A stretch of 64,000 nucleotides of DNA from Bacteroidota bacterium (GCA_016194975.1 JACQAM010000008.1:295038-359037), one strand, 5' to 3'; positions 25,844 to 34,782 are shown, counted from the first letter of the stretch. Notes: generated by a model not told the origin, from the sequence alone. Program-made: numbers and translations.

Positions 25844-26656
25844 CTATTCCTGTTCCTGGTTCTTATTCTCGTGGTAATAAATTTTAATGGTGGCTGTGTC
25901 GCGCAGAAAATCGATGCGGCCTATACTCACTTTATGCACGTTGAGGCCGGTGCGCAACTTGAGATCAGCAAGCAATTCCTGGTATTTTTCCGGTTTGATC
26001 AGTTCTATATTCTCGTACTGAATCGTTTTTACAAATTCTGTTTTGATCAGGATATTTCCGTCGAGCAGGTATGCAATAACGATGATGATCGCATTAATGA
26101 TAATTGTTTCAAGAAAATTTCCGCGGTTAATGGAACTCATAAGTCCGAGCGCGATCGTCATGAAAAGATAAGTCATATCGCGCGCAGAAATATCTTCCGT
26201 GCGATAACGCAGCAGTGAGAAAACAGCAAACATTCCGAAAGCGGCGCCGGTGGAAAGCGATTTATTCGCACTCAGCAGGTAAGTGATCATGAAGATGGTC
26301 ACGTTGAACATGAAGAACGTGAACAGGTGATCGCGACGCTTGTACACGGGCAGGTAAATCAAACGAACGAGAATGATCATGAAAAAAAGATCGATCAGCA
26401 ATCGCACAAAGAATGCAGGATTGAATTTGTCAATGGCGAACGTAAAAAAATTAACGTCGGGCTGATCTTCCTTCACTTCATCTTTCTTGTCATCTTTCTT
26501 ATCATCCTTCTTGTCATCTTTCTTATCGCCCTTCTTTTTCTTTTCATTACTCTGCGTGGTGTCGGCAGAATTTCCCGATTGTGCGTGAAGCACAGGAACG
26601 GGAGTGAATACAAATAACAGGAGGGGTAGGAGAATGCTAATCAGGTGGCGTTTCAT
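25844..26656 (-). CDS. DUF4956 membrane protein with KKDD repeats
   Basis: A 270-residue inner-membrane protein: a signal peptide or first helix, then a low-complexity linker of repeated KKDD units (encoded by 26478-26525), then helices at about residues 85-105, 112-130, 137-150 and 160-190, and a soluble C-terminal domain. The block AAFGMFAVFSLLRYRTEDIS is characteristic of DUF4956. The family is often found beside VTC-domain genes, as here, with 20-bp overlap. Probably works with the VTC protein in polyphosphate synthesis or export; this is inference. Confidence 0.85.
   Translation of the reverse strand: MKRHLISILLPLLLFVFTPVPVLHAQSGNSADTTQSNEKKKKGDKKDDKKDDKKDDKKDEVKEDQPDVNFFTFAIDKFNPAFFVRLLIDLFFMIILVRLIYLPVYKRRDHLFTFFMFNVTIFMITYLLSANKSLSTGAAFGMFAVFSLLRYRTEDISARDMTYLFMTIALGLMSSINRGNFLETIIINAIIIVIAYLLDGNILIKTEFVKTIQYENIELIKPEKYQELLADLKLRTGLNVHKVSIGRIDFLRDTATIKIYYHENKNQEQE
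26478..26525. repeat. 12-bp tandem repeat, four units, coding
   Basis: Four in-frame 12-bp units (consensus TCATCTTTCTTG on the plus strand) encode KKDD repeats in the DUF4956 protein. Copy-number change would keep the frame and alter linker length. Confidence 0.8.
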
Positions 26657-27401
26657 TTATTATTTTTTCGATTTCGTTTAAAGCAGATTTGAAATTATTT
26701 TTTTTCACATCGTGTACCAGGTTGGCAACGGCGATGCAGTATTTACTTGTTCCTCCTTCACGAATGTGCGCCTTCTTCAGCAATTTTACAAAAGCAGTTT
26801 CTGTTGGCTTGGCTTGCTTGGCCTCCACGATCACAAGTTTCTCGAATGAAATGCATCCCGATTCACTTTTCACTTCCAGGTCAAGATCAATGGTGAGCCG
26901 CTCCTCTTCAAAACGATTCACGAGTGTAACGCGATTGTAATTGACCCACAATTTAGGTTCCACTTCACCCGGAGACATGCCGGTCATCTTCGAAAAAAAA
27001 TCTTCCGAATTTCCGGTGATGGTGGTGTCTAATTCTTTTTTCTTCACACGGTTTTTAAGTGTGCGCCCTTTGTTGTTCTTGAATTTCACTTCGAAAAAAT
27101 TCAGGTCCGACTCCACGTATCTGCGCAAACGAATCTTGTAGCGATTCGTTCTTCCGTTATGATGTTTGAGAAAAAGATCGAAACCGGGTGTGTCATAATA
27201 AAGCGTTTCGTACCGGCTCATGCGCGTTCCCGCCACTTCGAGCGCGCGGTACTGGTCGCGCACGGCGCGCAGAAGATCAGGAAGCCGATTGATATTGAAA
27301 TTAAATTTCATATCGGTGCGGTCCATGAGTTTCACACGATCCATTTCTTCTATCGAAATCGGATCGAATGTGTCAAGTACCGCTTTTACTTCCTTCTTCA
27401 A
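26637..27401 (-). CDS. VTC-domain polyphosphate polymerase-like protein
   Basis: About 254 residues with a triphosphate-tunnel VTC fold. Blocks: VKLMDRTDMKFNF (N-terminal Arg/Lys strand), YETLYYDTPGFDLFLKHHNG, NRYKIRLRRYVES, FFEVKFKNNKGRT, LTIDLDLEV and LVIVEAKQ. The basic tunnel strands and acidic metal strands are present. The start is uncertain: no ATG precedes the first block; TTG 27401 overlaps the preceding stop region and is chosen, and TTG 27458 is possible. It overlaps the DUF4956 gene by 20 bp. Confidence 0.88.
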   Translation of the reverse strand: MKKEVKAVLDTFDPISIEEMDRVKLMDRTDMKFNFNINRLPDLLRAVRDQYRALEVAGTRMSRYETLYYDTPGFDLFLKHHNGRTNRYKIRLRRYVESDLNFFEVKFKNNKGRTLKNRVKKKELDTTITGNSEDFFSKMTGMSPGEVEPKLWVNYNRVTLVNRFEEERLTIDLDLEVKSESGCISFEKLVIVEAKQAKPTETAFVKLLKKAHIREGGTSKYCIAVANLVHDVKKNNFKSALNEIEKIINETPPD

Positions 27402-27402
27402 C

Positions 27403-28002
27403 TCAATAAGTGTAAGTGAATTTGTGATCTTTCTCCAGCGTTTCACCACCGGGGCCAAAAACTTTTTTCTCCGTCTTCAATCCTTTTGTATCATAACCAT
27501 AAGCTGTTTTCTTGGTCACTTTTCCTGTTCCGTCATATTCCACTTCAAACATTTTATCTCCGGTGTTGTTGTAAATAAAAGTTGTCTTATTCAATAAAGT
27601 TCCGGCTGCATCATACACATCTTCTTCCGTCTTATCTCCATTAGCATTGTATTTCCAACTCGTCTTCTTGTATTTTTTCGGCGGCGTATTGTCCGGATTA
27701 TCATTTCCGCCATTCGGATGCTCCACCACTTCTTCAGTTTTATTTTTACCGGAATAGGTATCGGTTTCTTTTCTATGCACCGTTCCATCGGGATTATACG
27801 TAATATCCTGAACGGTGTTTCCATCCTTGTCGAAAACCTGGTATTCGGCTTTGTAGGTGCTGCTTTCCTTCCCGTCTTTGTAAAGCGTAATGGTTTCCGT
27901 TTCCGATTTCACCTTGAGATCCCTGATCTGTTTTTTCGATTGAGCGCGAACAGAAACGGTGATGAAAACCACCGCGATCACAATTATATTCTGAATCTTC
28001 AT
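27403..28002 (-). CDS. secreted protein with YD/RHS-like repeats
   Basis: A 199-residue exported protein (signal peptide MKIQNIIVIAVVFITVSVRAQ). The rest consists of repeated short strands such as YNPDGTVHRKETDTY, YNANGDKTEEDVYDAAG, YNNTGDKMFEVEYDGTG and YDTKGLKTEKKVF, resembling YD/RHS or MORN-type beta repeats. A linker rich in Pro/Asn separates two parts. Function unknown. It is in the CotH/VTC cluster, 4 bp after a lipoprotein gene and overlapping or abutting the VTC gene. Confidence 0.75.
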   Translation of the reverse strand: MKIQNIIVIAVVFITVSVRAQSKKQIRDLKVKSETETITLYKDGKESSTYKAEYQVFDKDGNTVQDITYNPDGTVHRKETDTYSGKNKTEEVVEHPNGGNDNPDNTPPKKYKKTSWKYNANGDKTEEDVYDAAGTLLNKTTFIYNNTGDKMFEVEYDGTGKVTKKTAYGYDTKGLKTEKKVFGPGGETLEKDHKFTYTY

Positions 28003-28006
28003 GTTG

Positions 28007-28414
28007 TTATTGCTTTACGTTGATAACAATATCATCCATAGTCTTACTATCCTTTTTACCGGTAATCTCCACCGGCTTTATCACTGCAGTATCTGTAGTG
28101 GCATGATTGTAAATAAATGTGTAAGCATACACTTTGTATTTTCCTTTGCGGAGATATTTGAATTGATAAGTTCCGTCAGGTCCTGTTTTTACATTATCGC
28201 CATAGGTTGGATCATCACCGTAAATCAGGTACACATTTATATTCGCCGCATAACCGGAATCGGTTTTGTTGTAAGCGGTGAAACTTGAATTCACCGTGTA
28301 ACTATAAGCATAGATCTTACCGGTAATGGTAGCTTGTCCGCCTGGCCCTGGCCCTGTATTGCAGGAAAAAAGGAAGAGAACAATTACGGAAGCGAAAATT
28401 GTGAGTTTCGACAT
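28007..28414 (-). CDS. lipoprotein with carboxypeptidase-regulatory-like domain
   Basis: A 135-residue lipoprotein: a signal peptide with lipobox (VIVLFLFSC) followed by a Gly/Pro-rich spacer, then a beta-sandwich domain with TGPDGTYQFKYLRKGKYKVYAY, the typical pattern of carboxypeptidase-regulatory/CnaB-like folds. It is probably anchored at the outer membrane. It heads the tight leftward unit of four downstream genes; cotH lies 114 bp upstream in the same direction. Confidence 0.75.
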   Translation of the reverse strand: MSKLTIFASVIVLFLFSCNTGPGPGGQATITGKIYAYSYTVNSSFTAYNKTDSGYAANINVYLIYGDDPTYGDNVKTGPDGTYQFKYLRKGKYKVYAYTFIYNHATTDTAVIKPVEITGKKDSKTMDDIVINVKQ

Positions 28415-28528
28415 AACTCTTTTTTTAGTGAACGTGTTACAAAACGCTTGCCGTAATCAATATGACTACGGCATTAAGCGACTTTTAAGTATGTGTAAAG
28501 TTATTCGTTTTCGGTAATCTGCCAACGA

Positions 28529-30061
28529 CTAATGGCTCACTACGAATTTTACTGCAGCAGCCCCGTTTTCTGCATCCGAAAGAGTGAGAAAATACATTCC
28601 GTTTGGAAATTGTTCAGTAGAAAAATTAAAAGTTTCTGAACTCTGGGAATTAAAATTTTCATTGAACATTTCCTTTCCTGAAACATCCGTTATCCTGATC
28701 TGAATTGCATTTCCTTTCATGCCGGAAGGAATATGGACGCTCGCCGTTGTTGATGAAGGATTCGGATAAACAGAAAGTTGTTCCGCATTAATATTAGTTT
28801 CATTTACATTCGTCCAGCAACCAAGTGGGGAAAGTTGTGAAGTGAGACTTGCATTGCGCGCTGTGATGAATGATTTCAAACCGGGAATCCATCCGCCACC
28901 GGGACCGCCGGGAACCTGTATATCTGCAACGATGTCGTCTTCGAATTGCTGCGTGGTGTAAGTCATCAACGTATCAGCATACACATCTGCGCGAATTGCA
29001 TTGGCAAGACTGTCAATGATCGGATCGAGATAAGCGTTATTGAAATCCTGCATCACATTGCACATGGCATCTATATACATCTGCCGGTAATTGGAATTAG
29101 CCAGCATGTTATTAGCCAGCGGGCGACTCGTGGGTTGATCCAGGTAATCGTAATTCAGATTTTCCAATTGAGAAATGGTCATTCCGAGATTGAAATTTCC
29201 GAATGATTCATTCACATCCCAGGCAATCCACCGGAAATGAGTATAATTCGAATCGTCATAGGTGTAATAATTATGGCCGCTGCCTATATAGGAATCAAGA
29301 TTCACAAATGCATTCACATTCGCCATATAATTCAGAAAACTCCAGGAATCAAAAACGGTTTCCAGTGAATCATAAAGCGTGGCTGTCGAAGTGTTGTTTG
29401 CAATTTTTATGATGTGCACGAGATCATTCCAGGAAGTGTAATTTGAATCGGACTCCAATTCGTAATGTGAATAATAAAGCGAAGGTGTGCTACCGTACCA
29501 GCGGAAGTCGCCGGAAGGATCTCCCTTATACAAATTTCCATTGTTGTCGGGATAATTCTGTTTCAGAAATTTTGAATCAATGTCTTCCACAATGGTATAA
29601 ACGCCCCAGTAAACATTGTTCAGGAATACGCGTGCGTACGTGCAGCGCGGAGCATTCACGCCATGCGCACGCATGAAATCGAGAGCGATCTTTTCACGCA
29701 ACAAAGTCGGATCTTTGAATCCGTTATTGAGATTGATCTTTTTTATTCCGTCGTATCGCTGGGTGCTGTCGTAATAATTGAGATCAATTTTGAACGATTT
29801 TTTATTCGAAGGATTATTGTAAGATGAATTTCCTTTGAACTTCGATCCGACGATCATCGTTCTTCCGTCGAAGATCATCGTGGTTTGCATGTACGTGTCG
29901 GTTACATGCGTGTTCACGAGCGAATCCCAGTAATCGGTCTGTGAATAATTCAGATAAATATCGTGGATGATCGGAACTGCCCATATACTATCGCCATCGG
30001 CGGCAAAAATTTTTGAAGTGAGAGAAATGGAAATTCCTGCGAAGAGAAAAAAGCGTTTCAT
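28529..30061 (-). CDS. CotH-family kinase-like protein with type IX sorting domain
   Basis: A 510-residue exported protein. After the signal peptide come CotH blocks: MIVGSKFKGNSSYNNPSNKKSFKIDL, given here only in part as KGNSSYNNPSNKKSFKI, then REKIALDFMRAHGVNAPRC, YWGVYTIVEDIDSKFLKQ and HFRWIAWDVNESFG. CotH proteins resemble atypical protein kinases. The last 80 residues (LSVYPNPSSTTASVHI ... FPNGMYFLTLSD) are a type A C-terminal sorting domain, so it should be secreted by the type IX system encoded nearby and surface-attached or released. Clusters with VTC and DUF4956 genes. Confidence 0.9.
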   Translation of the reverse strand: MKRFFLFAGISISLTSKIFAADGDSIWAVPIIHDIYLNYSQTDYWDSLVNTHVTDTYMQTTMIFDGRTMIVGSKFKGNSSYNNPSNKKSFKIDLNYYDSTQRYDGIKKINLNNGFKDPTLLREKIALDFMRAHGVNAPRCTYARVFLNNVYWGVYTIVEDIDSKFLKQNYPDNNGNLYKGDPSGDFRWYGSTPSLYYSHYELESDSNYTSWNDLVHIIKIANNTSTATLYDSLETVFDSWSFLNYMANVNAFVNLDSYIGSGHNYYTYDDSNYTHFRWIAWDVNESFGNFNLGMTISQLENLNYDYLDQPTSRPLANNMLANSNYRQMYIDAMCNVMQDFNNAYLDPIIDSLANAIRADVYADTLMTYTTQQFEDDIVADIQVPGGPGGGWIPGLKSFITARNASLTSQLSPLGCWTNVNETNINAEQLSVYPNPSSTTASVHIPSGMKGNAIQIRITDVSGKEMFNENFNSQSSETFNFSTEQFPNGMYFLTLSDAENGAAAVKFVVSH

Positions 30062-30220
30062 TGAAATTTATTCATGTAGGTTGATCGTTCCGTGAAAGGG
30101 ATGCTTGTAGGTTTAGACGCTGTAAGTTACGAATGGTTTAACAATCAGCTTCAACATACTTTTCTTTGACGGCCTTTCCGGGAAAAACTTTCGCCGCGTA
30201 CAGGGAAACATTTTCAAATC

Positions 30221-30228
30221 TATCTTTG
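30221..30228 (+). promoter_or_regulatory. -7 promoter box of cdd
   Basis: TATCTTTG ends 3 nt before ATG 30232. It supports that start over an in-frame ATG 66 bp upstream. Confidence 0.6.
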
Positions 30229-30231
30229 CCC

Positions 30232-30720
30232 ATGCGAAAAATTGAAATTCCCGTTACGATCTGCGAATATGAAAATGAGAATGAATTGCCGCCTTCCGAT
30301 CTCGGCCTGTTGAAAGAAGCACGTCTCGGTGGAGAATTTGCTTATGCACCCTATTCTGAATTTCATGTAGGAGCAGCATTGCGATTATCAAACGGGAAAA
30401 TTATCCGCGCTAATAACCAGGAGAATGTGGCGTATCCTTCGGGCTTGTGCGCAGAACGTGTGGCGATATTTTTTGCGTCTGCAAATCATCCCGGTGAAAC
30501 GATCGAAAGTATTGCGATAAGTTGTTCCTCTGAAAAAACAGGATCCGACAAACCATTTTCTCCGTGCGGCGCGTGCAGACAAGTTCTCGCGGAATACGAG
30601 CAGAAACAACATTCACCTATAAAAATCATTCTCGGCGGCAAGACTGGAAAAATTCTCATTTCGGAAAGTGTGAAGAATTTGTTGCCGCTGGTGTTTGAGG
30701 CAGATGAACTGAAAAAGTAA
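30232..30720 (+). CDS. cdd: cytidine deaminase
   Basis: A 162-residue zinc enzyme that converts cytidine and deoxycytidine to uridine and deoxyuridine in pyrimidine salvage. YAPYSEFHVGAALRLSNGKI, the Zn/catalytic motif NQENVAYPSGLCAERVAIF (Cys-Ala-Glu) and FSPCGACRQVLAEYE (Cys pair) are present. Start chosen at ATG 30232 (MRKIEIPV) because a promoter box precedes it immediately. cdd near porV and pdhA is an order I recall from other Bacteroidota. Confidence 0.95.
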   Translation: MRKIEIPVTICEYENENELPPSDLGLLKEARLGGEFAYAPYSEFHVGAALRLSNGKIIRANNQENVAYPSGLCAERVAIFFASANHPGETIESIAISCSSEKTGSDKPFSPCGACRQVLAEYEQKQHSPIKIILGGKTGKILISESVKNLLPLVFEADELKK

Positions 30721-30734
30721 TTACAGATTACGAG

Positions 30735-31361
30735 ATGACGAATTACAGATTGAACCATTTTTCTCCGCTGTTCATCTTGCTTATGCTGCTCTGTGTTGGA
30801 TGTTCACAAAATCAAGAGAAAAATAATAGTAATGATAGTTTAGCAATTACTGCGACGAAGGATTCTTCTGCTGGAAAAAACCGGACCAGTCAACCAGAAT
30901 TCGACACCATTCAAACTTCAAACGGTTTGGTCAAAAGAATTTTTTTCAAGGATGGCAAAATCGAAAATGAAGAATGTCTTGGAGATGCTCGGTTTTACAA
31001 AAGTTATTATCCGAGCGGAAAGTTGGCATGTTTTGACTCGTCGTTCGATCGGCGGATCTGCTTTTGGAATTTTGTTACATGCTATGATTCTTCAGGAATG
31101 ATAAGCTCGCTCGAAACAAATACATCACTGGATCCTCTCTCAGGAAATCAGGATGAATTCAATCGCCCAAGAGTTACACATGATGAGAATTATACAGGTG
31201 GAAAAATTATTAATTCAGGCGATACATATTCCAATTGTGGAGAATGCGAATTTGACAGTGTTGGTTTTTGGAAATTCTACATTGACGGGAAATTGAGTCG
31301 CACGAAGAAATTTTCATCCTGGCAAAAAGAGTACATCAAAGCCGGCGGAACACTCAAATAA
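30735..31361 (+). CDS. putative lipoprotein, MORN/YwqK-like
   Basis: A 208-residue lipoprotein (signal FILLMLLCVGC). The mature part has a Ser/Asn linker and then short strands such as SNGLVKRIFFKDGKIENEEC, FYKSYYPSGKLACFDSS and VGFWKFYIDGKLSRTKKFS, which resemble MORN/YwqK-type beta repeats. The first codons derive from a run of ATTACAGATTACGA words, so TTG 30750 is an equally likely start. Function unknown. Confidence 0.65.
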   Translation: MTNYRLNHFSPLFILLMLLCVGCSQNQEKNNSNDSLAITATKDSSAGKNRTSQPEFDTIQTSNGLVKRIFFKDGKIENEECLGDARFYKSYYPSGKLACFDSSFDRRICFWNFVTCYDSSGMISSLETNTSLDPLSGNQDEFNRPRVTHDENYTGGKIINSGDTYSNCGECEFDSVGFWKFYIDGKLSRTKKFSSWQKEYIKAGGTLK

Positions 31362-31444
31362 TTGATTGGTATTCCGCAGATCCGCACCTTCCGCATTCCG
31401 TTCCCATTAGCTATCTTTACTTTCCTTAAAACCATAGCCAAATT

Positions 31445-32470
31445 ATGGCCATTAAAACCGAGAACTCCGCTCTTAAAACAAAAACTTCTTTCAGCAAAGA
31501 GCAATATGCTTCGTGGTATGAATTGATGTTGCTCATGCGCCGTTTCGAGGAAAAAGCCGGGGAACTTTACATCGCGCAGAAAATCCGCGGATTCTGCCAC
31601 CTCTATATCGGGCAGGAAGCACTCGTTGCGGGAGCAGAAAGTGCGATCACAAAAAATGATCGCGTCATCACCGCGTATCGCGATCACGCACACCCGATCG
31701 GGCGCGGAATGCATCCGAAATTTGTGATGGCGGAATTGTTCGGAAAAATTACCGGTTGCTCCAAAGGAAAAGGCGGATCGATGCACATGTTCTCGAAAGA
31801 ATTTAATTTTTTCGGTGGACACGGAATTGTTGGTGGGCAAATTCCACTTGGTGCAGGAATTGCTTTTGCAGATCAGTACAACGGAAATAAAAATATTACG
31901 CTGTGTTATATGGGCGATGGCGCCGTTCGCCAGGGTGCATTGCACGAGACATTCAACATGGCGATGCTCTGGAAACTTCCCGTCATTTTTATTATTGAAA
32001 ATAATAATTACGCGATGGGAACTTCGGTCGAGCGCACGAGTAACGTACACGAATTGTACAAGCTCGGTCACGCATACGAGATGCCATCTTTTCAAGTGGA
32101 CGGAATGCGTTGCGAAACGGTACACGATGCAATTTCTTCAGCAGCAGAAAACGCGCGCAAAGGAAATGGCCCGACACTTCTTGAAATAAAAACATATCGT
32201 TACCGCGGACATTCGATGTCTGATCCTGCGAAGTACAGAACGAAAGAAGAAGTGGAGTGTTACAAAGAACAGGATCCGATTGAACAATGCATTCGCGTGA
32301 TGAAAGAAAATAACTGGATCGATGATGCCGGAATTGAAAAAATGGAAGCGAAGATCGATGCGATCGTACAGGAGTCGGTGAAGTTTGCAGAGGAATCTCC
32401 GTTCCCGGATGCGTCTGAACTTTACAATGATATTTATAAGGAGCCGGATTATCCATTCATTACCGACTAA
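31445..32470 (+). CDS. pdhA: pyruvate dehydrogenase E1 component, alpha subunit
   Basis: Thiamin-diphosphate-dependent decarboxylase subunit of the pyruvate dehydrogenase complex (pyruvate to acetyl-CoA). The 341-residue length is normal. GFCHLYIGQEALVAG, YRDHAHPIGRGM, KGKGGSMHMFSKEFNFFGGH and the TDP-Mg motif GDGAVRQGALHETFNMA ... ENNNYAMGTS are present, plus the phosphorylation-loop region YRGHSMSDPAKYRTK. The E2 gene follows by 29 bp; the E1 beta gene is not adjacent. Confidence 0.95.
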   Translation: MAIKTENSALKTKTSFSKEQYASWYELMLLMRRFEEKAGELYIAQKIRGFCHLYIGQEALVAGAESAITKNDRVITAYRDHAHPIGRGMHPKFVMAELFGKITGCSKGKGGSMHMFSKEFNFFGGHGIVGGQIPLGAGIAFADQYNGNKNITLCYMGDGAVRQGALHETFNMAMLWKLPVIFIIENNNYAMGTSVERTSNVHELYKLGHAYEMPSFQVDGMRCETVHDAISSAAENARKGNGPTLLEIKTYRYRGHSMSDPAKYRTKEEVECYKEQDPIEQCIRVMKENNWIDDAGIEKMEAKIDAIVQESVKFAEESPFPDASELYNDIYKEPDYPFITD

Positions 32471-32499
32471 TTCAAAATTTAAAATTCAAAATTAATTTT

Positions 32500-33747
32500 A
32501 TGGCAGAGGTAATTAGAATGCCGAAACTCAGCGACACCATGACAGAAGGCGTCGTCGCGAATTGGAATAAAAAAGTTGGTGACACGGTGAAGCGCGGAGA
32601 AATTTTAGCGGAGATTGAAACCGATAAAGCGACGATGGAATTTGAATCTTTTTTCAATGGAACACTTTTGTATATCGGAATTGAAAAAGGAAAAGGTGCC
32701 CCGGTCGATGCGATCATTGCGATTATTGGAGAAAAGGGCGAAGATGTGAATGCAATTCTTGCTGCTGAAAAAAATAAAGTTCCCGAGAAGAAAGAAGAAA
32801 AAGTTTCAGAAAAGAAAATCGAAACTGTTGTTGCGAAAAAAGAAGTTGCAAAACAAGCCCCGAAAAAAATAACCGTTCACTCAGAAGAAAATGGCAACAG
32901 AATAATAGCATCGCCGCTTGCAAAAAAACTGGCTGACGAAAAAGGAATTGATATTTTTTATGTAAAGGGCAGCGGCGATCACGGCCGCGTTATCAAACGC
33001 GATATCGATTACTGGAATCCGTCGAAAATGCCGCCGGTAATGGAATATGATATTTCTGTGAACAAAGCGGGAGAGTACACGGATGAGCCCGTTTCTCAAA
33101 TGAGAAAAATAATTGCGAAACGATTATCGGAAAGTAAATTCTCTGCGCCGCATTTTTATCTCACCATGGAAATTGACATGATGAATGCGGTGAGTGTGCG
33201 TGAAAAATTAAATGCAAAAGGAGAAACAAAAATTTCTTTTAATGATATGGTCATTCGTGCGGTGGCACAATCGCTGAAGTCGCATCCCAAAGTGAATTCA
33301 TCGTGGTACGGCGATCGCATCCGCTTCAATCATGAAATAAATATCGGTGTGGCTGTTGCAGTGGAAGAAGGACTGCTCGTTCCTGTTGTACGCAACGCCG
33401 ATAAAAAATCTTACGCGGAGATTGGCGCAGAAGTGAAAGTTTTTGCGCAGAAAGCAAAAGATAAAAAATTGCAACCCACCGACTGGGAAGGAAATACATT
33501 CACAATTTCAAATCTCGGAATGTTCGGCATTGACGAATTCACAGCGATCATCAATCCGCCCGATTCCTGCATTCTTGCAGTGGGAGGAATAAAAGATACT
33601 CCTGTTGTGAAAGACGGAAAAATTGTTGCCGGAAAAATTATGAAAGTAACAATGAGTTGTGATCATCGTGTGGTGGATGGTGTAACGGGTTCTGCGTTTT
33701 TGCAGACGTTGAAAAAGGTGTTGGAGAATCCGGCTTCGCAGGCGTGA
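32500..33747 (+). CDS. pdhC: pyruvate dehydrogenase E2, dihydrolipoyl acetyltransferase
   Basis: 415 residues in the order lipoyl domain (lipoyl-Lys in EIETDKATMEFES, about residue 43), Lys/Glu/Ala-rich hinge (about 85-125), peripheral subunit-binding domain (IIASPLAKKLADEKGID), and catalytic acetyltransferase domain with the active-site His in MSCDHRVVDGVTGSAFLQ. One lipoyl domain only. It follows pdhA on the same transcript. The hinge is shaped like that of other Bacteroidota E2 proteins. Confidence 0.95.
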   Translation: MAEVIRMPKLSDTMTEGVVANWNKKVGDTVKRGEILAEIETDKATMEFESFFNGTLLYIGIEKGKGAPVDAIIAIIGEKGEDVNAILAAEKNKVPEKKEEKVSEKKIETVVAKKEVAKQAPKKITVHSEENGNRIIASPLAKKLADEKGIDIFYVKGSGDHGRVIKRDIDYWNPSKMPPVMEYDISVNKAGEYTDEPVSQMRKIIAKRLSESKFSAPHFYLTMEIDMMNAVSVREKLNAKGETKISFNDMVIRAVAQSLKSHPKVNSSWYGDRIRFNHEINIGVAVAVEEGLLVPVVRNADKKSYAEIGAEVKVFAQKAKDKKLQPTDWEGNTFTISNLGMFGIDEFTAIINPPDSCILAVGGIKDTPVVKDGKIVAGKIMKVTMSCDHRVVDGVTGSAFLQTLKKVLENPASQA

Positions 33748-33815
33748 GATAAGTCCTCGATATCTATCGAAGATGAGGGTAGTGTACCATTTTAAGAATT
33801 TAACGGTGAATCTTA

Positions 33816-33851
33816 GTGCCCTTAGTGGCTATTTTTTTGCCACAATGGCAC
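33816..33851. repeat. small palindrome, GTGCC/GTGGC type
   Basis: GTGCC (33816-33820) and GTGGC (33825-33829) pair with GCCAC (33839-33843) and GGCAC (33847-33851) around TATTTTTTT. It resembles the GCGCCTTTGCGGTT palindrome at 41122-41173 and may serve as terminator after pdhC. Confidence 0.55.
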
Positions 33852-33923
33852 CAGTACACAAAGGGAAAATTAAACGGACCCGCTGCTGAAACAAAAGATG
33901 CTGTTCAGAAATGGACGGTATTT

Positions 33924-34643
33924 TTATTTCTCCCTCACAAATTTTCCATTCCTGAAAAAATATTTTCCCGGTTCGTGATCCAATCGATCTCTTTCCGCCG
34001 CATCCGATTGTTCAAGACTGTCGATCACGATCTGGTTCTCCATCAAATGAATTTTATAATTGCATTGGTAATTAATATCATTTTCTGATCCTGCAGTGTC
34101 TAATGAATTCACCAAATAACCCTTTCCATTTCTTCCGGAGAAGATCACTTTATTCTCATCCATATCAAAAACATAATAATCGTCTTCTTCTTCACCCCTG
34201 AAATCGGCGCCGTTGTTCCTTTCAAAATATCCATTCACAAAAATCACGATCTCATCACGACCCAAATTATTGAGTTGAATTTTTTTTATATGTGCAATCT
34301 TTTCCGGGTAGATGGCGTACATATATCCAGGCAGGCTATCTGTGATTAGAATTGTGTGAATGGAATCGCCCAGGGAGTAACATAAGCTGATCATGTTGCC
34401 ATTGTACTCCGGATCCTGAATAAGTTTTACATTGCAATAACTTATTGAGTCCAGCAGCACATACTTCTGAGCGGTAAAATCCTGTTGGTTTTTCCTGAGG
34501 AGCGAATCCGTGTTGAAAGAGGCAGCAGAACGGAAAATAGAATCTACATCTATTTTCTTCACTTCGGAACTGCATGGAATTTTAGGTTGTGTTTCAATAC
34601 AACCCACCAGAAAAATAAAGAGAAGAATACCCCAGCGTTTCAT
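33924..34643 (-). CDS. putative lipoprotein, 239 aa
   Basis: A lipoprotein with a short signal peptide and lipobox (LLFIFLVGC, Cys15). The mature part is mixed alpha/beta with a region of alternating strands (YVLLDSISYCNVKLIQDPEY; YYVFDMDENKVIFSGRNGKG). I do not recognise the family. A near-consensus promoter word (TAATTTTC) lies 4 nt before the ATG. It is convergent with pdhC and stands alone. Confidence 0.7.
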   Translation of the reverse strand: MKRWGILLFIFLVGCIETQPKIPCSSEVKKIDVDSIFRSAASFNTDSLLRKNQQDFTAQKYVLLDSISYCNVKLIQDPEYNGNMISLCYSLGDSIHTILITDSLPGYMYAIYPEKIAHIKKIQLNNLGRDEIVIFVNGYFERNNGADFRGEEEDDYYVFDMDENKVIFSGRNGKGYLVNSLDTAGSENDINYQCNYKIHLMENQIVIDSLEQSDAAERDRLDHEPGKYFFRNGKFVREK

Positions 34644-34756
34644 GAATGAAAATTACGCCGCCGGAAAATGATAAAACACAGTGAATGGATAAATGCGGGG
34701 ATTTGTCGAATAAGTGAAGACTTAGGTGATAATAATTTCCCCTGGAATCTGTGCGT

Positions 34757-34782
34757 AATCTGCGCAATCTGTGGCAATATTC
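34757..34782. repeat. dispersed 26-bp repeat, copy 1
   Basis: This 26-mer, containing AATCTGTGGCAATATT, is identical at 54682-54707, and 16 bases recur at 63165-63180. Here it is followed by a partly inverted copy (AATATTGTCACGGATT near 34815), so the region can fold into a long imperfect hairpin. It lies between two leftward genes. Confidence 0.75.

Noticed and set aside
28390..28530. Terminator search downstream of cotH
   Set aside because: No clear stem with T tract found; read-through to the next genes remains possible.
31277..32125. 282-codon minus-strand frame opposite pdhA
   Set aside because: It overlaps pdhA, whose sequence shows all family motifs.
33816..34088. 90-codon plus-strand frame after pdhC
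   Set aside because: It is the reverse of the lipoprotein gene at 33924-34643 plus a palindrome, with no domain.
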